In this document: in pieces, positions 51,323 through 59,580 of the stretch
How positions within the stretch are numbered: the stretch's first letter is position 1
How the letters are laid out: each line of letters begins with the position of its first letter
NCBI GenBank assembly: GCA_017526525.1
Contig: JAFXRG010000019.1
Coordinates: forward strand, 1-64,000
Reading direction: 5' to 3'
DNA from: Clostridia bacterium
Lineage (GTDB): Bacteria > Bacillota > Clostridia > Christensenellales > Aristaeellaceae
Length of the DNA: 64,000 bases
Program-made: the position numbers and the translations under genes
The notes under the pieces: generated by a model
Told to the model about the DNA's origin: nothing
What the model saw: only the letters and a program-made list of their open reading frames with translations
Database searches by the model: none

Positions 51323-52788
51323 AAAACATTATCCGGAGAATTCCGGTTCTTCTGGTGGCTTTTCTGCTGGCAATGCCGGGCGGATTCGGGGAAAACCAGA
51401 ACGCTGAAGCGGAAACAGCAACAAAACAGACCAGAGTCGGTTTTTACCTTGACACCGTGATCAGCCTGACCGCCTATACGGAACATCCGGAACTGCTGGA
51501 CGCGGCGCTGGAGGAATGCGGACGGTATGAAAAGCTGCTGAGCCGCACCATTGAAGGCAGCGATGTATGGAGAATCAATCACGCGGAAGGGAAAGCCGTC
51601 GATATTGATCCGGAAACTGCGGATATTCTTCGAACGGCAGCGGGAATCAGCGAAAAAAGCGGCGGCGTATTTGACGTCACCGTGGCACCGGCCAGCGTTC
51701 TGTGGGATTTCAGAAGTGAAGAGAAAAAGGTTCCGGATCCGGAACAGCTGAAAAAAGCAGCGGAGAAAATCGACTGGCGGAAAGTGGAGCTTGAGGGAAA
51801 CCGGGTGACGCTGCCGGCCGGTATGATGATTGACCTGGGAGGCATTGCGAAGGGATATATTGCGGACGCGGTGAAGAAAAAACTTGAAGCAGCCGGAATT
51901 GAAAGTGCAATTCTCAGTTTCGGAGGCAATATCGTGGCCATCGGGCTGAAACCGGACGGTTCCCCCTGGCGGGTCGGGGTTCAGGATATTGACGAACCGA
52001 CCGGAAAATCCATGCTGGTTTCACGGAATTACGGCGGAAGCACTGTAACCAGCGGAATCTATGAGCGGGGTTTTCAGGCGGATGACGGAAACTACTATCA
52101 TCATATTCTGGATACTGAAACCGGATGGCCGATTCAGAATGACCTGGCCTCAGTAACGATTTTTTCCGAAAGCTCCATGACCGGAGATGCGCTGAGCACC
52201 ACGGCTTTTGCCCTCGGAATGGAAAAAGGTGCTGCACTGATTGAATCCATGGAAGGTGTGGAAGCTCTTTTCATCAAAAAAGACCGGTCCGTTTACGGAA
52301 CCGGCGGCGTGGGATATTTTCTGGAAGAGGGAACGGCATTTCAGGTGATTTCTCCGTCGGCAACGGAACAGGAGGAAGCGCCTGATACGAACGGGGAAGG
52401 CCGCGCGGCGGAGGAAACCGCGGAATTGGTTCTTCTGATTCAGGTGCGCCGGGAAGATCCCGCTCCGGGCTATATTTTCCTTCAGGATCAAAACAGGAGC
52501 GGTTTCCTGCCGCTGCCGGAAGAAGGAGAAAAAATACAGGAAATCTGCGTGGAGCTGGGAGACGGAAGCCTCTGGCGCAATGTGATCCGGATGACGCCGG
52601 AGGGCTTCAGCATGCAGGAAGCAAACTGCGAAGGACAGGATTGTGTGCTGGAGGGGGAAGTAACCCTGGAAAACATGCATGATCGACTGCTGTGGAACAT
52701 GGTCATCTGCGCGCCTCATCGGCTGACACTGAGCCTGTATACTCCGGAGGAAGCGGAAATGCTGTCCCGGAGGCTGATGGGAAATTGA
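51319..52788 (+). CDS. apbE: FAD:protein FMN transferase with NusG-II domain
   Basis: The 489-residue protein has a signal peptide (residues 1-25), then an ApbE domain (about 35-345) that moves FMN from FAD to a Thr of target proteins. GFYLDTVISLTAYTE, GGVFDVTVAPASVLWDF, MMIDLGGIAKGYIADAV and GWPIQNDLASVTIFSESSMT are conserved parts. After a linker, residues about 380-489 match the NusG domain II family (LGDGSLWRNVIRMTPEGFSM, ending SLYTPEEAEML). Its likely substrate is the flavoprotein encoded at 47870-50368. The NusG-II domain is normally a separate small protein. Confidence 0.92.
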   Translation: MKNIIRRIPVLLVAFLLAMPGGFGENQNAEAETATKQTRVGFYLDTVISLTAYTEHPELLDAALEECGRYEKLLSRTIEGSDVWRINHAEGKAVDIDPETADILRTAAGISEKSGGVFDVTVAPASVLWDFRSEEKKVPDPEQLKKAAEKIDWRKVELEGNRVTLPAGMMIDLGGIAKGYIADAVKKKLEAAGIESAILSFGGNIVAIGLKPDGSPWRVGVQDIDEPTGKSMLVSRNYGGSTVTSGIYERGFQADDGNYYHHILDTETGWPIQNDLASVTIFSESSMTGDALSTTAFALGMEKGAALIESMEGVEALFIKKDRSVYGTGGVGYFLEEGTAFQVISPSATEQEEAPDTNGEGRAAEETAELVLLIQVRREDPAPGYIFLQDQNRSGFLPLPEEGEKIQEICVELGDGSLWRNVIRMTPEGFSMQEANCEGQDCVLEGEVTLENMHDRLLWNMVICAPHRLTLSLYTPEEAEMLSRRLMGN

Positions 52789-52798
52789 TCTGCAGGGA

Positions 52799-54388
52799 TC
52801 AGTTTTCCGGACAGTGAAGAACATTGCAGGCCTGGGTGATCCCGTCGATGGCGGATGAAACGATTCCGCCGGCATAGCCTGCGCCTTCCCCGACGGGCCA
52901 GAGTCCGCGGATGGATTCCGATTCACCGTCCCGGGTGCGAAGAAGACGCACCGGGGAGGAGGAACGGGTCTCGGGGGCCGTAAGGACCGCATCCGGCATG
53001 GAAAAGCCGGGAAGCTGCGCGTTCATGGCCCGGATTCCTTTTTTCAGGTCTTCGATGATAAAGGACGGGAAGACATCCTGCAGGTTTGCTGGGGTGACTC
53101 CCGGACGATAGGAGGGCTGCACAGGACCGAATTCCACAGTAGGCCTGGACAGGAGAAAATCCTCCACGCGCTGGGCTGGAGCCCGATAGCCGCCGCCGGC
53201 CGCCTCGTAGGCGGCTTTTTCAATGCGCCGCTGAAGGATCATACCGGCAAGAGGATGATCGTCCCCGAAGTCTTCCGGACGTATGCCGACCAGCAGGGCG
53301 GAATTGCTGTTTTCCGCATCCCGGGCATGAAAGGACATGCCGTTTACCACCACGCCGCCGCTCTGTGATGCCGCGGCGATGACATGACCGCCCGGACACA
53401 TACAGAACGTATAAACGCCTCTTGAATCCGGCGTATGGCAGACGAGCTTGTAGGACGCGGCGCCGAGGGCAGGATGACCCGCAAAGGAACCGTACTGTGC
53501 CCGGTCAATCATGGTTCTGGGGTGTTCGATCCGGACCCCCATAGCAAAGGGTTTCTGAACAGCCCTTACGCCCTGGGAGAAAAGCTGCTGAACGGTATCC
53601 CTGGCAGAGTGTCCGATACAGAGGAGAACCGTATCCGTACGGATTTCCCGACGGAGCTCCTTCTGCGACAGAACCGCCCCGGTAATGCAGGAACCCTGGA
53701 GAAGCAGCTCTTCCAGCTTTGTTTCAAACAGAACCGTGCCTCCGAGGGAAATGATCTCCTCCCGAATGGAAGCAACGACGTTTTTAAGACGGTCGGTTCC
53801 GATATGCGGCATGGCATCGATCAGGATTTCTTCCGGTGCACCGTGGGAAACCAGCGTCTCAAGAACCGGCCGCAGCAGGGGGGATTTTACCCCGCAGGTC
53901 AGTTTTCCGTCCGAGAAGGCCCCGGCGCCGCCTTCTCCGAACTGAACATTGGATTCGGGGTTCAGAACTCCGGCTGAGATCATCCGGTCCACGTCCGCGG
54001 TGCGGGAATCCACGTTTTTACCGCGCTCGATCAATACCGGGGCGGCACCGGCGCGGGCCAGTGTCAGGGCCGCAAAGAGACCGGAGGGACCGGCGCCGAC
54101 CACCAGCGGAGGATGACTCATGCGGGCGGCGGGAACGGTAAAAGCCGGAATCGGGGGAACCGGCGAGAGAAAACGGCATTTTTTGAGAAGCTCTTTTTCA
54201 TTCCGAACCTTCAGATGGACGGATACAACAAAACGGACATCCGCTTTATTACGGGCATCCACAGAACGGCGGACAACCGAGAAGGATATCAGCTGATCCG
54301 CCGGCAGCCGGCATTTTTTCAGCACTGCATCCCGGAGGGATGAATCTGTATAATCAAGAGAAAGGGAAAGACCTGAAAGAAGCAGCAT
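52799..54388 (-). CDS. FAD-dependent dehydrogenase, COG2509 type
   Basis: The 529-residue protein matches the uncharacterised COG2509 group. A helical N-terminal region (about 1-90) is followed by the FAD loop PLVVGAGPSGLFAALTLARAG, SNVQFGEGGAGAFSDGKLTC, TVLLCIGHSARDT and the C-terminal GLWPVGEGAGYAGGIVSSA. Its substrate is not known. GAGGAGG lies 8 bases upstream. It sits 3 bp after truA at the end of the ECF operon. A weak hairpin (TGATC/GATCA) separates it from the convergent apbE gene. Confidence 0.9.
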   Translation of the reverse strand: MLLLSGLSLSLDYTDSSLRDAVLKKCRLPADQLISFSVVRRSVDARNKADVRFVVSVHLKVRNEKELLKKCRFLSPVPPIPAFTVPAARMSHPPLVVGAGPSGLFAALTLARAGAAPVLIERGKNVDSRTADVDRMISAGVLNPESNVQFGEGGAGAFSDGKLTCGVKSPLLRPVLETLVSHGAPEEILIDAMPHIGTDRLKNVVASIREEIISLGGTVLFETKLEELLLQGSCITGAVLSQKELRREIRTDTVLLCIGHSARDTVQQLFSQGVRAVQKPFAMGVRIEHPRTMIDRAQYGSFAGHPALGAASYKLVCHTPDSRGVYTFCMCPGGHVIAAASQSGGVVVNGMSFHARDAENSNSALLVGIRPEDFGDDHPLAGMILQRRIEKAAYEAAGGGYRAPAQRVEDFLLSRPTVEFGPVQPSYRPGVTPANLQDVFPSFIIEDLKKGIRAMNAQLPGFSMPDAVLTAPETRSSSPVRLLRTRDGESESIRGLWPVGEGAGYAGGIVSSAIDGITQACNVLHCPEN

Positions 54389-54391
54389 GGG

Positions 54392-55189
54392 TTATTCCTC
54401 CTCAGGATCCTGCCGGTGCCAGCGAACCGCGGACGGATCCGTAAAAGCCAGAGACGGATAACGAACCTCGGTCAGTTCCAGGCCTGAAGGCGGAGCGGTC
54501 ATGCCGAGATCCAGCCGGGACAGGGACACAAAAGCCCTGGAAAAAGCATCCGCGTTCCGCCGGTGAAGACCGATTTCCATCAGGGTACCGGTAATGATGC
54601 GTACCATATTGTAAAGAAAAGCATTGCCGCTGACCCGGAGGGTCAGGGATGGCAGAGAAACGGAAAGGGAAGCACTTTCAACAGTGCGCACCGTGGTGCG
54701 GGCAGTTCCTCCGGAGGCCTGAAAGGCAGCAAAATCATGGGTTCCGGGCAGGGAAAGCAGGGCTTCCTGCATCCGGTCCGTATCCAGCGGAACCGGAACA
54801 TGCCAGGTCGTATTCCGGTTCAGCGCGCTGGCATGGCGGGCGTTATAAATCCGGTATGTATAGGTTTTTCCGGAGGTCAGGAAACGTGCATGAAAATCCG
54901 GCGGAACTTCCCGGGCGGCATAAACCCGGATATCCGCCGGAAGCATGTTGTTCAGGACAAAAGGATATTTATCCGGCGGAATGGTGGATGACGTATCAAA
55001 ATGCACCATCTGCATACGCGCATGTACGCCCGCATCCGTACGGGAGGAACCGGTGACCTGAACCGGGTGACCGCAGGCACGGCCAAGAGCCTCCTCAAGA
55101 ACCTGCTGTACAGCCAGGCCGTTGATCTGCCGCTGCCATCCGACGTAGCCCGTACCGTCGTACTCCACGGAAAGGAGAATACGTTTCAA
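54392..55189 (-). CDS. truA: tRNA pseudouridine(38-40) synthase
   Basis: The 265-residue enzyme makes pseudouridine at positions 38, 39 and 40 of tRNA anticodon stems. The catalytic Asp is at 52 in GSSRTDAGVHA. YDGTGYVGWQRQ and the C-terminal FLYNMVRIITGTLMEIG motif are intact and length is typical. Its start overlaps the stop of ecfT (ATGA). The ecfA1-ecfA2-ecfT-truA order is common in Firmicutes. Confidence 0.97.
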   Translation of the reverse strand: MKRILLSVEYDGTGYVGWQRQINGLAVQQVLEEALGRACGHPVQVTGSSRTDAGVHARMQMVHFDTSSTIPPDKYPFVLNNMLPADIRVYAAREVPPDFHARFLTSGKTYTYRIYNARHASALNRNTTWHVPVPLDTDRMQEALLSLPGTHDFAAFQASGGTARTTVRTVESASLSVSLPSLTLRVSGNAFLYNMVRIITGTLMEIGLHRRNADAFSRAFVSLSRLDLGMTAPPSGLELTEVRYPSLAFTDPSAVRWHRQDPEEE

Positions 55190-56004
55190 AACAAGACTCC
55201 CTTCAGAAAGATGCCTTCCAGAATGATCAGGCCCAGCAGACAGAGAACGGTCAGCAGAGCCAGCCAGTCGTTACGGGTGGTTTTCAGCACCCGGAGACGG
55301 GTGCGGCCCTCTCCGCCGTGGTAGCAGCGGCTTTCCATGGCCATGGCCAGATCTCCGGCCCGACGGAAAGCACTGACGAACAGCGGAACGAGAAGGGGAA
55401 TCATCGCTTTGGCACGGGCCAGGATGTTGCCGCTTTCAAAATCCGCACCCCGGGCCATCTGGGCTTTCATAATTTTGTCCGTTTCTTCCAGAAGTGTGGG
55501 GATAAAGCGCAGGGCAATGGTCATCATCATCGCCAGCTCATGGGCGGGAAAATGAATGACTTTCAGGGGTGAAAGAAGCATTTCAATGCCGTCGGAAAGA
55601 GCTACGGGCGAAGTGGTCAGTGTCAGAAGGGATGTGCCGGCCACCAGGAAAACCAGGCGCAGGGAATAGAAAAGCGCCTGCAGGAAGCCTTCCCGGGTAA
55701 TCCGGATGACCCAGACAGAAACCCAGACATCCTCGCCGGATGTGAAGAACAAATTTAACAGGAAAGTAATGATAATAATCAACCGGAGCGGGCGGAGTCC
55801 TTTCAGAAGAAGCCTGAAAGGGACATTGGAAACACGGCAGGCCAGCACCAGAAAAGCCAGCAGCAGCAGATATCCCACAAAGGAATGAGAAAGAAAAACC
55901 GTGACGATAAAAATGATGGTGAGGACAAGCTTCATCCGGGGATCCATGCGATGAACCGGACTGTCCACCGGGTAATACTGTCCCATGGTTATATTTTTCA
56001 GCAC
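55186..56004 (-). CDS. ecfT: ECF transporter T component
   Basis: The 272-residue membrane protein starts GQYYPVDSPVHRMDPRMKLV, the typical EcfT start, and has the coupling motifs RRAGDLAMAMESRCYHGG (Ala-Arg-Gly type helix) and ARGADFES that contact the ATPases. Five to six helices are present. The start is a GTG with GGAGGG about 7 bases upstream, and it overlaps the ecfA2 stop by 7 bp. It serves EcfA1/A2 and exchangeable S components such as FolT. Confidence 0.94.
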   Translation of the reverse strand: MLKNITMGQYYPVDSPVHRMDPRMKLVLTIIFIVTVFLSHSFVGYLLLLAFLVLACRVSNVPFRLLLKGLRPLRLIIIITFLLNLFFTSGEDVWVSVWVIRITREGFLQALFYSLRLVFLVAGTSLLTLTTSPVALSDGIEMLLSPLKVIHFPAHELAMMMTIALRFIPTLLEETDKIMKAQMARGADFESGNILARAKAMIPLLVPLFVSAFRRAGDLAMAMESRCYHGGEGRTRLRVLKTTRNDWLALLTVLCLLGLIILEGIFLKGVLF

Positions 56005-56882
56005 ACGGATCCCTCCTTTCCCTTCGGGGAAGAAGCATGCCAGAGCCGGAGCAGATGATCCCGGAGTTCTTCCGGACGATAAAGATCCGGCGGAAGGTCC
56101 AGCCCCCTGCTGCGCAGGGCGCTGCAGAGACGGGAGGCCTCCGGAACGCCGAGACCCGCTGAAACCATCATATCCTCCCTGGAAAAGATTTCACGGGGCG
56201 TGCCGGAAGCCAGGATCTGGCCGTCCGCCACCACAATCAGGCGTGTTGCAAGGCGAGCCATATCGTCCATGCTGTGGGACACCATGACAATGGTGGTTTT
56301 TTCCCTGGAATGAAGCTCCTCCAGCATGGATAAAATACGGTCCCGGCCCCGTGGATCCAGCCCCGCCGTAGGCTCATCCAGGATCAGTACGGAAGGACGC
56401 ATGGCAAGAACGCCTGCAATGGCCACCCGCCGCATCTGGCCGCCGGAAAGCTCAAAAGGACTGCGTTCTGAATATGTGGCGGGATCCAGATGAACGCAAT
56501 CCATGGCATAACGAACCCGTTCGTCGATTTCTTCTTTGGAGAGACCCTGGTTTTTCGGACCAAATGCAATATCTTTCGCGACGGTTTCCTCAAAAAGCTG
56601 ATATTCCGGATACTGAAAAACCAGACCGATCCGCTGCCGGAGCGCGCGCCGGTTGACATGTTCTCCGTTCAGATCTTCGCCGTCTACCAGAATCTGCCCG
56701 GAAGTCGGCTTCAGAAGACCGTTGAGATGCTGCACAAGGGTGGATTTTCCGGATCCGGTATGACCGATGATTCCGAGGAATTCCCCGTCCTCAATGGTCA
56801 GGGATACATCGTTGAGCGCCCGAACGCTGAGCGCGCTCCCCTCTGAATAGGTATGGATCAGGTGACGGACTTCGATGGACAT
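55998..56882 (-). CDS. ecfA2: ECF transporter ATPase EcfA2
   Basis: The 294-residue ATPase has Walker A GHTGSGKST (40-48), Q-loop FQYPEYQLFEE, signature ELSGGQMRRVAIAGVLAM, Walker B VLILDEPTAGLD and switch VMVSHSMDD. The FQYPEYQLFE form and the LDEPTAGLDPRGR segment mark the EcfA2 (A') paralogue. It overlaps ecfA1 by 25 bp upstream and ecfT by 7 bp downstream. Confidence 0.96.
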   Translation of the reverse strand: MSIEVRHLIHTYSEGSALSVRALNDVSLTIEDGEFLGIIGHTGSGKSTLVQHLNGLLKPTSGQILVDGEDLNGEHVNRRALRQRIGLVFQYPEYQLFEETVAKDIAFGPKNQGLSKEEIDERVRYAMDCVHLDPATYSERSPFELSGGQMRRVAIAGVLAMRPSVLILDEPTAGLDPRGRDRILSMLEELHSREKTTIVMVSHSMDDMARLATRLIVVADGQILASGTPREIFSREDMMVSAGLGVPEASRLCSALRSRGLDLPPDLYRPEELRDHLLRLWHASSPKGKEGSVC

Positions 56883-57715
56883 AAAAGCTTTTCCACCTCC
56901 TGTACCATATCATCGACTGTGAGAATACCGGCAGGAAGCGGCATGCCTTTTTGCCGGAGGGAATTGGCAAGCGCTGTCATGGGAGGAACATCCAGGTGCA
57001 TTTCCTGCATTTCCTCCACGCGGTCAAAAACCTCCGCCGGAGTTCCCTGAAGACGGATTTCCCCGTCGGTTATAACGAGAACGCGGTCCGCCAGGGCGGC
57101 CTCTTCCATAAAATGAGTAATCCAGAGAACGGTAATGTTCTTTGTGCGGTTCAGCATCCGAACAGTATCCAGAACCTCCCGGCGGCCGGAGGGATCCAGC
57201 ATGGCCGTGGCTTCATCGGCGATGATGACAGACGGCTCCATGGCGAGAATGCCTGCAATGGCTACCCGCTGTTTCTGGCCTCCTGAAAGAGTATGGGGTG
57301 CTGAATCGGCGTACTTGCTCATACGGACGGCAGAGAGAGCCTGCTCGATACGGGGAATCATTTCATCCCGGGCAACTCCCAGGTTTTCAAGGCCGAACGC
57401 AACATCTTCCTTAACAACGGTGGCGACGATCTGATTGTCCGGATTCTGGAAAATCATACCGGCCCGCCGGCGGATATCCCACACGACTTTTTCTTCTTTT
57501 GTATTATACCCGCAGACCACCACATTTCCCTCTGAAGGAATGTAAAGGGCGTTGATCAGCTTTGCCAGCGTGGACTTTCCGGAACCGTTATGTCCCAGGA
57601 CAGCCACAAACTCACCCGGCTGAACAGAAGCGGAAATGTGGGAAAGCGCCGGTGAGGGCGCTTCATCATAGGTGAAGGAAACATCCTTCAGCTCAATCCG
57701 GGAATCGGTTTCCAT
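56858..57715 (-). CDS. ecfA1: ECF transporter ATPase EcfA1
   Basis: The 285-residue ATPase has Walker A GHNGSGKST (41-49), Q-loop FQNPDNQIVATVVKEDVAF (the EcfA1 signature), LSGGQKQRVAIAGILAM, a Walker B of the form VIIADEATAMLDPSG with Ala-Met in place of Gly-Leu, and WITHFMEEA. It dimerises with EcfA2. GGGAGG lies about 10 bases upstream. It is 22 bp downstream of the metallophosphoesterase gene and begins the transporter part of the operon. Confidence 0.96.
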   Translation of the reverse strand: METDSRIELKDVSFTYDEAPSPALSHISASVQPGEFVAVLGHNGSGKSTLAKLINALYIPSEGNVVVCGYNTKEEKVVWDIRRRAGMIFQNPDNQIVATVVKEDVAFGLENLGVARDEMIPRIEQALSAVRMSKYADSAPHTLSGGQKQRVAIAGILAMEPSVIIADEATAMLDPSGRREVLDTVRMLNRTKNITVLWITHFMEEAALADRVLVITDGEIRLQGTPAEVFDRVEEMQEMHLDVPPMTALANSLRQKGMPLPAGILTVDDMVQEVEKLLCPSKSVT

Positions 57716-57737
57716 GGACGGTAAGCCTCCCTGTAAA

Positions 57738-58688
57738 TCAGTAAGCGACTATTTCGATCAGGTGAATCTGGGGCGGACAAAGGAAACGGCCGGGGAAAAC
57801 CGATGTGCCGATTCCCCGGGAAACCAGCAGATCCACCCGGTTTTCAGTAAACCAGCCGGAAAGGTAACGTTCCGGAACATCCTCGGCAATGCCAAGCAGA
57901 GAGGAAAACAGCTTCATCTGACCGCCGTGGGTATGTCCGAACAGACCGAGATGAAGCCAGTTCAGGGAACCCGAGGCATCCCGGGTCAGCTGTATTTCCG
58001 GAATGATGGAAGGGTTATGCGCAACAAAGATCACATAATCCGCATCCGAAACGGAGGCAACCACAGCCTTGAGATCCGGCTTGCCGCCGATGACATCGTC
58101 AATACCGGCAATGCAGATTTTGCCGGAACCGATCAGAATCCGTTCGGATGAGTTGAACAGGGGGGTGATCCCGGCGTTGGACATGGCCTCCTTCAGGAGG
58201 GTGCGGTCCTGGGCATCCTCCCCGCAATCCGATTCACCCGGAACTCCGAAAATCCCGTAACGCGCGTGAATCTTCGGAAGGGACTGCAGGGTTTTGAAAA
58301 AGCGGAGAGCAGAATCATGATCTGTGGCATAGTCCCCGCCGAAGATGACCAGATCCGGCCGGAGGGAATTGACAGTCGCCACGAGGCGGCCCAGGTCCCC
58401 GTCGGTATACCAGAAGCCCCAGTGAATATCGCTGAGGAAGACGACGCGCAGGTGATTTGCGTCAGCCGGCAGGGCTTCGGATTTCAGAATCACCTGATCC
58501 GTGGTCAGAATGCGGGCTTCCAGAAAAGGCCAGACGGCCAGCAGAAGCAGGAAGATCAGAAGAAGGATCCATTTGATCCGGCGGTGCTTGTTTTTGCGCA
58601 GGTGACGGGCGGCTCGGACCGGAACCGAGGCGGAGGAGGCCACCGGCCACGGGGTGGACGGAGCGTGCTTTCCGCGGTATTCGTTCAT
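57738..58688 (-). CDS. Membrane-anchored metallophosphoesterase
   Basis: The 316-residue protein has an N-terminal membrane helix (WILLLIFLLLLAVWPFLEA, about residues 40-58) and an outside calcineurin-like domain of the YkuE type. Metal motifs are FLSDIHWG, FGGDY, VAHNP and GHTHGGQ. The usual GNHD/E is replaced by GVPGESD, losing the Asn and His at that motif, so metal binding or specificity may be altered. GAGGAGGG lies upstream of this ATG at a 9-base distance. Confidence 0.85.
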   Translation of the reverse strand: MNEYRGKHAPSTPWPVASSASVPVRAARHLRKNKHRRIKWILLLIFLLLLAVWPFLEARILTTDQVILKSEALPADANHLRVVFLSDIHWGFWYTDGDLGRLVATVNSLRPDLVIFGGDYATDHDSALRFFKTLQSLPKIHARYGIFGVPGESDCGEDAQDRTLLKEAMSNAGITPLFNSSERILIGSGKICIAGIDDVIGGKPDLKAVVASVSDADYVIFVAHNPSIIPEIQLTRDASGSLNWLHLGLFGHTHGGQMKLFSSLLGIAEDVPERYLSGWFTENRVDLLVSRGIGTSVFPGRFLCPPQIHLIEIVAY

Positions 58689-58789
58689 GGCGTCCATCCC
58701 TCCTCTTCGAGTCAAAACAATTTACGGATTCACATGTCAGAAACCGTTACGGAATAATCATCGCACAAAACATTATTATATAAGAAAAC

Positions 58790-59401
58790 TTATTTGTTTT
58801 CAAGCTCTGCACGCAGAAGCGACCAGAGAACCACGTCCACATATTCTCCTTTGTTTTTGATTCTCTGACGAAGGGTGCCCTCGCGCTTCATGCCGCATTT
58901 TTCCATGACACGGCCGCTGGCGGGATTCCGTACATCATGCTGGGCCTCCAGCCGGTTGAGGGGCAGGGAAGCAAATGCCGAAGAAATAACAGCCCGAAGG
59001 GCTTCAGTGGCGTAACCGCGGTTCCAGACATCCCGTGAAAAACTGTAGCCTACTTCAGCTGAACCGTTGACATCGGAATACCACATAAAACCGATGGTGC
59101 CGACAACACGGCCGGTTTCCCGGAGAACGACCGCCCAGGAGGACGGCATTCCCCGATGGTACAGCGCACGGACATACCGAATATAGGATCGCGTTTCGGA
59201 AAGAGAGCGATGCGGTTCCCAGAGGACGAAACGGGAAACTTCCGGATCGGAGGCGTAGGAAAAAATATCCGGAGCATCCCGGCGCCGGACCGGACGCAGA
59301 ACCAGGCGCGTGGTATCCAGAACGGGAAGGGATGAAAAATATACGGAGGGAAGTACCACGCCGTCCTCGCCGGATGAAAGGAAACGGGCCCAGGAGAACA
59401 T
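58790..59401 (-). CDS. RimJ/RimL-type GNAT acetyltransferase
   Basis: The 203-residue protein has the RimJ/RimL layout: an N-terminal LDTTRLVLRPVRRRDAPDIF segment, then VVGTIGFMWYSDVNGSAEVG. The acetyl-CoA loop is VWNRGYATEALRAVI, and the C-terminus reads NPASGRVMEKCGMKREGTLR. It would acetylate the N-terminus of a protein or another amine. About 30 residues precede the conserved start, so the true start may lie downstream. It is transcribed away from the surface-protein gene. Confidence 0.92.
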   Translation of the reverse strand: MFSWARFLSSGEDGVVLPSVYFSSLPVLDTTRLVLRPVRRRDAPDIFSYASDPEVSRFVLWEPHRSLSETRSYIRYVRALYHRGMPSSWAVVLRETGRVVGTIGFMWYSDVNGSAEVGYSFSRDVWNRGYATEALRAVISSAFASLPLNRLEAQHDVRNPASGRVMEKCGMKREGTLRQRIKNKGEYVDVVLWSLLRAELENK

Positions 59402-59509
59402 AAAAAACCGCCTTTCGGGAACGAAAGACCGGACAGGATCGTTCCATAGATTGAAATCTTTTTTTCATTCGACGGTCGGGAAGGCAACTCCTTCTGCAGG
59501 GTGGTTTGA

Positions 59510-59539
59510 TTGACAACCCCCGGAGAAAGGAAGTAAAAT
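59510..59539 (+). promoter_or_regulatory. Promoter of the surface-protein gene
   Basis: TTGACA (59510-59515) and TAAAAT (59534-59539) with 18-bp spacing. Confidence 0.7.
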
Positions 59540-59580
59540 ACTCAGGTCGCATGAAAAAAACCGGAAGGACGGAGATGCAC

